DNA of 14,899 nt from Candidatus Poseidoniaceae archaeon (GTDB lineage: Archaea > Thermoplasmatota > Poseidoniia > Poseidoniales > Poseidoniaceae), in the NCBI GenBank assembly GCA_028822955.1, contig JAPKCL010000039.1:1-14899 (forward strand), written 5' to 3'. Each line of letters opens with the position of its first letter. Position 1 is the first letter of the stretch. The position numbers and the translations under genes are program-made. Shown here one piece after another: positions 1-6,801 of this stretch. The notes beneath the pieces are model-generated. The model was not told where the DNA came from, did no database searches, and worked only from the letters and a program-made list of their open reading frames with translations.

Positions 1-2
1 TT

Positions 3-62
3 TCCATGGAAACCGGTGCTACACCACTTTCTGATGATTACAAACTCGTCGGAAGTGAGTGA
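3..62 (+). CDS. Possible C-terminal tail of a gene cut by the left edge
   Basis: One plus-strand frame is open from the window edge to a TGA at 60-62 and reads as a plausible hydrophilic protein tail (ending ...DDYKLVGSE). It would converge on aceE, leaving 34 bases between the two stops. A second frame is also open, to a TAG at 64-66, so the choice of frame is uncertain. Too little is visible to assign a family. This may be no more than intergenic sequence. Confidence 0.25.
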   Translation, partial: SMETGATPLSDDYKLVGSE

Positions 63-70
63 GTAGGCTT

Positions 71-88
71 TGAACTCACAAGAGTTCA
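71..88. repeat. Small perfect inverted repeat between convergent gene ends
   Basis: TGAACTC at 71-77 and GAGTTCA at 82-88 form a perfect 7-bp stem with a 4-base ACAA loop, just beyond the aceE stop. A second, wider pair encloses it: AACCGGTGCT (11-20) and AGCACCGGTT (88-97) are exact reverse complements. The nested pairing could shape the 3' end of either convergent transcript. There is no T-run next to it, so it is not a typical archaeal terminator. Confidence 0.4.
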
Positions 89-96
89 GCACCGGT

Positions 97-2769
97 TCAG
101 ATTTCAGTGATATCCGTACGCTCGGTTGAAATTCCAAATTCTTTCTCAGCCTTCTCGTAAACACCAGCATCGATTGAGCCATCCCTAACCAGTGAAGAAA
201 GGGCTGCAAGTGCAACTGCTTTTCCATCAATTTCAAAGAACCGGCGAAGTGCTTCACGGGTATCTGAACGGCCAAAACCATCGGTTCCCAAAACGGTGAA
301 GTGGCCTCCAACCCATTGACGAATCATGTCAGGTACTGCTGCCATGTTATCGCTGACGGCAATGACTGGAACATCTCCAGTTCCAAGTATTTGCTCGACC
401 CACGGTTGCTTTGCAGTCTTGGTTGGATGCAATCGATTCCATCGGTCGCATTCCAAACCTTCTCGGCGCATTTCACCATAGGAGGTCGCTGAATAGATTT
501 CTGAACGAACGCCATAGGCTTCGAGTTTCTCAACTGCATCCAAGACTTGGATCATGATCGGTCCTGAGCCAATGAGTCGAACGATAGGACCGTCGCCCTT
601 TGGAGCACCTCGTAGCAAATACATGCCGCGGATGATACCTTGGTCAACACCTTTCGGCTTAGGAGGCATAGGATAATTTTCATTGTAAACGGCAATGTAG
701 TGGATGACGTCTTTGTCTTGGCCATACATTTCATCGATTCCGTGACGGATAATGGTTGCTAATTCGTAGGCAAATGCCGGGTCCCAGGCTCGGACGGCAG
801 GATTGGTATGAGCCATCAAAAGAGAATGACCGTCTTGGTGTTGCAATCCTTCCCCATTGAGTGTGGTTCGGCCAGAGGTTGCCCCCATCAGGAAACCACG
901 GGCGCGTTGGTCAGCTGCAGACCAAATCAAGTCAGCCACACGTTGGAATCCGAACATCGAATAGAAGGTGTAGAATGGAATTGTCGGATAATGATGGGTT
1001 GCAAAAGAGGTTGCTGCGGCAATGAACGTTGAAGTTGCACCTGCTTCGTTAATGCCTTCTTCTAAGAGTTGACCTTTTTCGGATTCCTTGTACTTCATCA
1101 GCACCTTGTGGTCGACCGGTTTGTAGAGTTGACCTTCCGGATGATAAATTCCAAATTCAGCAAACAAAGGATCCATTCCGAAGGTTCGTGCTTCATCGGG
1201 GATGATTGGAACGATTCTCTTTCCGAATTCTTTGTCCTTCATCAAGGCGCGTAAAATACGCACGAAGGCCATGGTTGTCGAAACTTCCATTTTGCCTTTG
1301 GTGCCTTCATCAAAGGCTGCATAGGTTGCTTCATCGGGGAGTTTGAGGTCGAACTTTGGAACGGTTCGAGTTGGCATGAATCCGTCCATTACGGCTCTGC
1401 GTTGCTTGGCATACGCCACAACTTCAGGAACATCCTCTGGCATGATGTAGGGATAGTTTTCTAAATCTTCATCTGTAAACTTGAGTCCTAAATCGTCACG
1501 CATGTACTGGATACTCTCCATACCCGCCTTCTTCTTTTGATGCGTTGTATTTCGACCTGCAAAAGCAGGTCCAAGTCCAAATCCTTTGATGGTACGCATG
1601 AGCACAACAGTCGGCTGACCCTTGTGAGCAGTCGCTTGAGCATAGGCAGCATGGAGTTTGACGAAATCGTGTCCGCCAACATCGGCGCACAAATCGACCA
1701 AGTCATCGTCACTCAAGTGAGCGACTAAAGCAGCAAGGCCTTCTGAGTTGAACAAATCCGTACGGATGATGGCACCGTCTGCAGTCATGATGCGTTGTTC
1801 ATCACCATCGACTAATTGGTCAAGGCGTGCAGCGATTAAACCGGCAGAATCGCGAGCAAACAACTCATCCCAACTGCTGCCCCAGAGTACCTTGATGACG
1901 TTCCACCCAGAGCCACGGAAGCGACCTTCGAGTTCTTGAACAATCTTTGAATTACCACGAACAGGGCCGTCGAGACGTTGGAGATTACAGTTCATGGTCA
2001 TGACAATGTTGTCAAGTCCTTCACGGCCTGCAAGGGAAAGTTGGGACAGTGATTCTGGTTCATCAGATTCGCCATCACCCATCGTGTACCAGACGCGAGA
2101 GTTTGCGGTGGAAACCAATCCACGGGATTCAAGGTAGCGGTTGAAACGCGCTTGATGAATTGCCGTCATAGCACCAAGGCCCATACTGACTGAGGGGAAT
2201 TCCCAGAAATCAGGCATTAAGCGTGGATGCGGGTACGAAGACAAGCCCTTGCCACCGGTTTCTTGACGGAACGCTTCCATTTGCTCATGGGTTAATCTCC
2301 CTTCAAGCCAAGCACGCGCATAGATCCCTGGAGAGGCATGCCCTTGCCAGTAGAGGTGGTCGCCTTGGCCTGCACCATCTTTGCCTCGGAAAAAGTGGTT
2401 GAATCCAATCTCCCATGCATGGGATGTTGAAGCATAGGTTGAGATGTGACCACCAATTCCTTCGAAATACTTGTTGCCCCGAGTTACAATCATCATTGCG
2501 TTCCATCGATTAATGCCGTGAAGTCGCTGTTCCATCTCTAAATCGCCAGGATAGGTGCCTTGGCTTTCAGGATGGATTGTGTTGAGATAAGGTGTATTGA
2601 CAACGTCTATTTCAACGCCAGCATGACGAGCAGCATCAACAGTAGACAGTAAGAGGCGGCGTGCTTCCTCATCGCCGAGTTGATTTTGTACAGCAAGAAT
2701 TGAATCGACCCACTCCTGTGTAGCAACAGGGTCTGGGTCAGGCAAAGTTCCTCGAACACCGAAGCCCAT
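97..2769 (-). CDS. aceE: Pyruvate dehydrogenase E1 component, homodimeric AceE type
   Basis: This is the thiamine-diphosphate enzyme that decarboxylates pyruvate and passes the acetyl group to the lipoyl domain of E2 in the cytosolic pyruvate dehydrogenase complex. At 890 residues it matches the usual length of bacterial AceE (about 887) and aligns by eye along its whole length. The ThDP/Mg motif GDGESDEPES lies at 231-240 with NCNLQRLDGP at 260-269. The active-site histidines expected from E. coli AceE are at H108 (GGHIS), H144 (GHASPG) and H410 in the mobile loop (GRNTTHQ). The start is supported by a strong GAGGAGGAG Shine-Dalgarno. No E2 or E3 gene is next to it in the window, and the upstream neighbour is divergent, so it looks monocistronic from the left edge onward. 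The homodimeric form is a bacterial family (alpha2beta2 E1 is the other kind), so I infer transfer into this archaeal lineage. Confidence 0.97.
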   Translation of the reverse strand: MGFGVRGTLPDPDPVATQEWVDSILAVQNQLGDEEARRLLLSTVDAARHAGVEIDVVNTPYLNTIHPESQGTYPGDLEMEQRLHGINRWNAMMIVTRGNKYFEGIGGHISTYASTSHAWEIGFNHFFRGKDGAGQGDHLYWQGHASPGIYARAWLEGRLTHEQMEAFRQETGGKGLSSYPHPRLMPDFWEFPSVSMGLGAMTAIHQARFNRYLESRGLVSTANSRVWYTMGDGESDEPESLSQLSLAGREGLDNIVMTMNCNLQRLDGPVRGNSKIVQELEGRFRGSGWNVIKVLWGSSWDELFARDSAGLIAARLDQLVDGDEQRIMTADGAIIRTDLFNSEGLAALVAHLSDDDLVDLCADVGGHDFVKLHAAYAQATAHKGQPTVVLMRTIKGFGLGPAFAGRNTTHQKKKAGMESIQYMRDDLGLKFTDEDLENYPYIMPEDVPEVVAYAKQRRAVMDGFMPTRTVPKFDLKLPDEATYAAFDEGTKGKMEVSTTMAFVRILRALMKDKEFGKRIVPIIPDEARTFGMDPLFAEFGIYHPEGQLYKPVDHKVLMKYKESEKGQLLEEGINEAGATSTFIAAATSFATHHYPTIPFYTFYSMFGFQRVADLIWSAADQRARGFLMGATSGRTTLNGEGLQHQDGHSLLMAHTNPAVRAWDPAFAYELATIIRHGIDEMYGQDKDVIHYIAVYNENYPMPPKPKGVDQGIIRGMYLLRGAPKGDGPIVRLIGSGPIMIQVLDAVEKLEAYGVRSEIYSATSYGEMRREGLECDRWNRLHPTKTAKQPWVEQILGTGDVPVIAVSDNMAAVPDMIRQWVGGHFTVLGTDGFGRSDTREALRRFFEIDGKAVALAALSSLVRDGSIDAGVYEKAEKEFGISTERTDITEI

Positions 2770-2774
2770 GTCTT

Positions 2775-2784
2775 ACTCCTCCTC
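2775..2784 (-). promoter_or_regulatory. Strong Shine-Dalgarno of aceE
   Basis: On the minus strand GAGGAGGAGT stands five bases before the ATG at 2769 and fixes the aceE start. Just upstream in the leader (2790-2806) CCCCT and AGGGG can pair as a 5-bp hairpin with a 7-base loop. This could modulate ribosome access, but it is small and may be chance. Confidence 0.6.
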
Positions 2785-2931
2785 GACACCCCCTCTAACC
2801 TAGGGGTTTTCAACCTCTCGCTTGAAAATCGGTCGGAGTTTAGGTGAGAAGTTGCATTTACGGGCTTTTTTTAGCAAGTCGGCGCTCAATACATCGTTTT
2901 TTGTGACCCGCTTTCATGTTATTCCGGAGCA

Positions 2932-2945
2932 ACCAATAAAAGCCG
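2932..2945 (+). promoter_or_regulatory. TATA-like box for the Hc1-like gene
   Basis: The sequence CCAATAAAAGCC is centred about 28 bases before the ATG at 2965, the spacing of an archaeal TATA box to its start site. There is no clear Shine-Dalgarno before the ATG. Together these suggest a leaderless transcript. The rest of the 195-base region back to aceE holds no gene that I can support. It must carry the aceE promoter on the other strand, possibly near the A-rich run opposite 2866-2872. Confidence 0.4.
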
Positions 2946-2964
2946 ATTACTCTGCGGGCAAGAT

Positions 2965-3144
2965 ATGTCCGTCGAGGCTATGGTTCAAACGATGATTGAT
3001 GATTTAACTGCCACTCTTGGTGATGCTGTCAAGCATGACAAGGGTAATGCTGCTGCTGGTACTCGTGTACGTAAGGCTATGCAAGATGCAAAGTCTGCTG
3101 CACAAGCAGTCCGCGCACAAGTCCAAGCTGACAAAAACGCTTGA
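2965..3144 (+). CDS. Small Hc1-like (histone H1-like) protein, 59 aa
   Basis: This small, Ala-rich, probably all-helical protein resembles the N-terminal core of the chlamydial nucleoid protein Hc1. Its KHDKGNAAAGTRVRKAMQDAKS stretch (23-44) lines up with the Hc1 pattern of a Lys-Gly-Asn, an Ala run, Arg-Val-Arg, then spaced Lys/Ala. It lacks the long Lys/Ala/Pro tail of Hc1 and is close to neutral (8 Lys/Arg against 7 Asp/Glu), so strong charge-driven DNA compaction is not obvious. The N-terminal half (residues 3-22) is an amphipathic helix suited to dimerisation. Codon use is strongly biased to GCT, GGT, CGT and GTC, which hints at high expression. A TATA-like box lies about 28 bases upstream. 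The gene ends two bases from the stop of the convergent membrane protein. The family call is by eye from that short motif. The role (nucleoid or helical scaffold) is inference. Confidence 0.72.
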   Translation: MSVEAMVQTMIDDLTATLGDAVKHDKGNAAAGTRVRKAMQDAKSAAQAVRAQVQADKNA

Positions 3145-3146
3145 GG

Positions 3147-4616
3147 TTAAGAGCGCGTTAATACGCGCCACTCGCCTCCCCCGTTGAGAAGATTTACTTC
3201 TCCACTTGATTCAACAATCCATCCTTTGGGTGTTAACGTTACATCAGGTGAAACAACGAGCGTTGTCACTTGCGATAAGCTGGAGTCCAAATCCGACTCC
3301 CAGGTTGAGTCTACTGATCTCCAATGACCGGTAATTCCCTTTTCCTCCGCATCAAGTGGAGCATAGAACGTATAGAGCCAGTGCATACCAAGCGTGTCTT
3401 CTGATACAAACAGAAATTCATCACCGTTATCGAGGTTCATTTCACTTGCAGCCTCATCGGTCCACATGGTTTGTCCATGAAGCGATGCAAACATAGAAAG
3501 TGGCAATAACAGAAGAAGCGCTAATCCCATGACCTTTACTTTCGAAAGAGGAGCATCATAAGTCGGTACTTCAGCATGAAGTTTGAGTTGTTGAAGTAAC
3601 AACACAAAAGGAATGAACAGCATAGTGGCGTATCGCCCATTGTTACCCATCGTCCAGATGACACCAGGCCAATTTGCATTCCATATACTTGCTTCATAGG
3701 TCCAAAGTGCTGCCACATAGAACACAAGGGCAGTCATTATCCCTACAATGAATCCAGTCATTTGGGCTGTCTTTGGATCAGTTACAGATGAGAGCCCTTG
3801 AAGCATAGGTCCGATAAAAGGCCATGATACCATTCCAATTAAAGTGAAAATAACTACGATATCTAACACAGAAAACGCCAACGCTGTACTGTACCTGACA
3901 GGACTTTCAATCATGATGGAGAACGTACTGCTGTATTCGAGTATCCCGAGAACAATCATACAGAGGGATACGGAAACAAAAACAACAATTCCCACAACAT
4001 GGGGTTTTGACATCCAACTGGTTTTCTCTCCTCCTCGCTGTTGAATTTCATTCCAAAGGGTGACTAAAACTGTCAAGACGGTCGCTCCAACGAGTATTCC
4101 AGCCCCATCTGTGAAACCTTTTGCATAAGGCATCAGCATGAAAGCGAGGGCACCTCCAAATGATTGAAGTATTCTGTTTTTTTCCGAAAGAACACCTGTG
4201 AACAGCATGAATGCTACAGCACAAAAAACCGCTAAGTAGACTTCTTCATAACCTCGGCCGATTGAGAAAATAAATGCTGGCGAGAGTGAAAGGATTGCAG
4301 CAGAACGAACCCCTCCCCATCGGTATAAACAGGCAACCATGCCGGCAAAAGTAAGGAAAGCCATCGCCTTGATGCCGACTTCTGATAAATCATATAACGG
4401 CAATACAACGCGCTTGCCTCCATCGGTTGGATCGCTTTCACCTGCAGTTTCAGGACGCAAATCACCCCAAGGAAGAGCACCATTTTCATCGACGGCCATT
4501 TTGACCTGCGTATCCAATCCTAAGTCGCTGGTGAAACAGACGATGAGGTTGAGTAAGACGCCCAACATCAACAAACGAATCCAGAGTCGGTCGTCTTCAA
4601 AATTCAACCGCTCCAT
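3147..4616 (-). CDS. Multi-pass membrane protein, GT-C glycosyltransferase-like
   Basis: The 489-residue protein has roughly ten hydrophobic segments (for example 12-29, 84-98, 126-142, 206-227, 244-266, 287-306, 338-352, 361-378) followed by a soluble C-terminal domain of about 105 residues. After the first helix a loop carries spaced acidic residues (D31, D35), and a GRGYEEVYLA motif sits at 120-129 just before another helix. An NNGRY motif (about 335-339) precedes a late helix. This layout, with acids in the first outer loop and a soluble tail, is that of GT-C enzymes moving sugars from polyprenyl-phosphate donors, so a role in surface glycan or protein glycosylation is possible. I recognise no named family. 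I chose ATG at 4616. A TTG two codons upstream is possible but less likely. The start faces the divergent CoA-transferase across 52 bases. Confidence 0.75.
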   Translation of the reverse strand: MERLNFEDDRLWIRLLMLGVLLNLIVCFTSDLGLDTQVKMAVDENGALPWGDLRPETAGESDPTDGGKRVVLPLYDLSEVGIKAMAFLTFAGMVACLYRWGGVRSAAILSLSPAFIFSIGRGYEEVYLAVFCAVAFMLFTGVLSEKNRILQSFGGALAFMLMPYAKGFTDGAGILVGATVLTVLVTLWNEIQQRGGEKTSWMSKPHVVGIVVFVSVSLCMIVLGILEYSSTFSIMIESPVRYSTALAFSVLDIVVIFTLIGMVSWPFIGPMLQGLSSVTDPKTAQMTGFIVGIMTALVFYVAALWTYEASIWNANWPGVIWTMGNNGRYATMLFIPFVLLLQQLKLHAEVPTYDAPLSKVKVMGLALLLLLPLSMFASLHGQTMWTDEAASEMNLDNGDEFLFVSEDTLGMHWLYTFYAPLDAEEKGITGHWRSVDSTWESDLDSSLSQVTTLVVSPDVTLTPKGWIVESSGEVNLLNGGGEWRVLTRS

Positions 4617-4668
4617 GGCCAACGGTTCGAGGCGTGAGGTTCAACCCTTTCGGACACTTCGGGGGTAC

Positions 4669-5706
4669 ATGAGCGGAATTCTAGAGGGTATTCGAATCGT
4701 CGACGTCTCGCGTATACTGGCTGGACCTTATGCAACTCAAATGTTGGCTGACCTCGGTGCTGAAGTCATCAAAATCGAAGCACCATGGGGCGATGACACC
4801 CGTCAATGGGGGCCACCATTTGCCACTGGCTTCGATGGGGAAAAAGTCGCAGCGTATTTCTTATCATGTAATCGAGGCAAAGAGATTGTCACTTTTGACC
4901 TTAAACGAGAAGCTGAAGAGGTTCGGGCATTGATTGAAACAGCGGATGTCGTTGTTGAGAACTTCCGACCTGGAACGCTTGAGCGTTTGCTTGGCCCTTT
5001 GCCAAGCGATGTCATTCTCTGTTCGATTTCAGCCTATGGCGCCACAGGCCCTCGCCGTGATGAGCCGGGTTACGATGTCGCCTTACAAGCACGAAGCGGT
5101 ATCATGGGCATCACTGGAGAAGCGGGGGGTGCACCGGTAAAAGTTGGCGTGGCATGGATTGATGTCATCACTGGACTCAACGCTGGAAACGCTATTCTTG
5201 CTGCATTGTTTCACAAGGAAAAGACAGGTGAAATCATGCGAATCGATCTCTCACTCTGGGATTGTGCCGTTGCTGCTTTGGTGAATCAAGCGCATAATGC
5301 AATGGCAAGTGGCGTCAATCCAACTCCTATGGGTTCGGCTCATCCGAATCTCGTACCCTATCGAGCATTTGAAGCGAAAGATGGCTGGTTTGTCATTGGC
5401 GTTGGCTCGGATAATCAATGGCTTACTTTAGTCGAAAAATTATCACTGGATAATCAAGAAGATTGGGCGACCAATGAGGGGCGCGTCTATGCACGTGAAG
5501 CGGTTGAGTCATGTGTTTCAAACGCAGTTTCGAACTTCAGTCGCAGTGACTTGGAGGAGAAATTAATCGGCGTTCCATGCGCTCCTGTCAACACCGTTCT
5601 CGAGGCTCTCAACGACCCGCAAAGCGTAGCGCGTCAAGCAGTTGCGCAGTACCAAGGCGTGGATGTGTTAGCAAGCCCTTTGCGCTTTATGCATCCTTCA
5701 AAATGA
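4669..5706 (+). CDS. Class III CoA-transferase (CaiB/BaiF family)
   Basis: The family moves coenzyme A between carboxylic acids through an enzyme-bound Asp anhydride. Visible signatures are the N-terminal Rossmann entry VDVSRILAGPYATQMLADLG (11-30) running into AEVIKIEAPWGDDTR, the VVENFRPGTLERL stretch (95-107), SAYGATGP (121-128), GYDVALQARSGIMGITG (134-150), and the presumed catalytic aspartate D165 in VAWIDVITG. The acyl substrate cannot be read from the sequence. The protein has 345 residues, against roughly 380-400 for the family. It stops soon after SPLRF, where relatives go on with a tail ending in a GxHTxEVL-like motif. The last nine bases overlap the end of convergent FEN1. The start is the ATG before SGILEG. 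The open frame continues 110 codons upstream, but that stretch is antisense to the membrane protein and does not resemble the family. Confidence 0.92.
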   Translation: MSGILEGIRIVDVSRILAGPYATQMLADLGAEVIKIEAPWGDDTRQWGPPFATGFDGEKVAAYFLSCNRGKEIVTFDLKREAEEVRALIETADVVVENFRPGTLERLLGPLPSDVILCSISAYGATGPRRDEPGYDVALQARSGIMGITGEAGGAPVKVGVAWIDVITGLNAGNAILAALFHKEKTGEIMRIDLSLWDCAVAALVNQAHNAMASGVNPTPMGSAHPNLVPYRAFEAKDGWFVIGVGSDNQWLTLVEKLSLDNQEDWATNEGRVYAREAVESCVSNAVSNFSRSDLEEKLIGVPCAPVNTVLEALNDPQSVARQAVAQYQGVDVLASPLRFMHPSK

Positions 5707-6726
5707 GAACAGTGACGTTTGCCCACCTTCACGAATAAGGCCGACATCGCGTAACTTGTCCAACGCGTTATCCATTCGACGTTGACTAAATTGACGTTCA
5801 ACTTGTAAGAATTGAGTGAGGCCTTTGATATCAATTTGGCCAGGTAGTAGATCTTCATCTGCTACTTCAACCGCTGGATGGTTATGGAATATTTCTCGAA
5901 TTTCATCAAGGCGTTGTGGAACTTCTTTGTCTTTGACTTGACAAATAGTTTCGATAGAACCGTGTTCTTTGATGAGTTTGATGCCTGTCTTTGGCCCAAT
6001 TCCTTTGATGCCTGGGTGGAAATCGGTTCCAATCATGATGGCAAGATCGATTAATTGTTCACGGCTAAGTTCGTGACTTCCAAGCATTTCATCGAGATTA
6101 ATCAGTTGAGCTTTCACAGTTCGTCCGTGCTGCTTGGTGCCATCACTCATTAGGTTCCGAACCAGTCGTGGCGTACCGTACAGCAAAGCATCCCAATCTT
6201 GGGTCGCAACCACGTCAAGTTGTCCTTTGGCAGCCATGACTGCGGCTTGACCTTCACCTTCGGCTTTGGCAACCACCCAAGGCACTCCGAGATAGTCGAG
6301 CATTTGCTTGGTTTCGTCAACCATCTCTTGCGAATAGTACATCAATCGAGGTGCCATTTTTTGGGCCAATGCAAAATCACCTGCGGCTAATGCTTCTTCG
6401 TGGACTCGTTTTGCTTCTTCGCGTCGCGCTCGACGAGATGCAATTTCATCGGCTTTCAATTCTGGTGCTTCACCATCAAAAATGTAAATTGGCCTGATTC
6501 CAAGATTCAACAATGTTGTCGTTCGATTAAGAAAACCCATCAAATGTGAAACAACCTTGCCGTTTTCAGCACGAAGTGGTCCTCCGTCACCTTGAGGTGA
6601 TCGGTCGCGCATTGTAGTAAGGAATTGGAAGGCTGTCAGAAAAGCATCGATGCCAACGCGCTGCCCAGAGAGACTGGCTAAATCGATGTCCTCAGGCGTT
6701 ACGAGGTCTCGAAGATTACAGCCCAT
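5698..6726 (-). CDS. fen: Flap endonuclease FEN1 (archaeal/eukaryotic type)
   Basis: This structure-specific 5' nuclease removes RNA primers and 5' flaps in Okazaki-fragment maturation and base-excision repair, acting with PCNA. The 342-residue length is normal for archaea. All the two-metal active-site acids appear in the right order: D27 (VGIDAF), D84 (IFDGEAPELK), E156 and E158 (AEGEGQA), D177 and D179 (TQDWDALLYG), and D235 (IGTDF). The helix-hairpin-helix binding DNA behind the flap is GIKGIGPKTGIKL (239-251). A PCNA-interacting QTSLFSF (336-342) closes the protein with no residues after it. The start is the ATG giving MGCNLRDL, equivalent to the family's processed MG N-terminus. The open frame runs 29 codons further up, but that would cross the neighbour's promoter. 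A TATA-like element opposite 6754-6759 lies about 30 bases upstream, fitting a leaderless mRNA. Confidence 0.97.
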   Translation of the reverse strand: MGCNLRDLVTPEDIDLASLSGQRVGIDAFLTAFQFLTTMRDRSPQGDGGPLRAENGKVVSHLMGFLNRTTTLLNLGIRPIYIFDGEAPELKADEIASRRARREEAKRVHEEALAAGDFALAQKMAPRLMYYSQEMVDETKQMLDYLGVPWVVAKAEGEGQAAVMAAKGQLDVVATQDWDALLYGTPRLVRNLMSDGTKQHGRTVKAQLINLDEMLGSHELSREQLIDLAIMIGTDFHPGIKGIGPKTGIKLIKEHGSIETICQVKDKEVPQRLDEIREIFHNHPAVEVADEDLLPGQIDIKGLTQFLQVERQFSQRRMDNALDKLRDVGLIREGGQTSLFSF

Positions 6727-6730
6727 GAAG

Positions 6731-6760
6731 GGTATATGAGGTGACAGTATGTGTATATTC
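6731..6760. promoter_or_regulatory. Divergent promoter region between fen and trmG10
   Basis: Two TATA-like elements lie in the 75 bases between the start codons: TATATG (6733-6738) and TATATT (6754-6759). Read to the left, the second is about 30 bases before the fen ATG. Read to the right, the first would start a transcript near 6762 and the second near 6783. Both are downstream of a GTG at 6751 that could otherwise extend the methyltransferase, which supports the ATG at 6802 instead. Confidence 0.45.
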
Positions 6761-6801
6761 GCATCCGAATCGGTCAAAAAGGCGAGGCGCAAGCACTCAC
6801 C

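Noticed and set aside
4339..4668. In-frame 110-codon upstream extension of the CoA-transferase
   Set aside because: It is antisense to the membrane protein, does not resemble CaiB/BaiF proteins, and the family signature begins just after the ATG at 4669.
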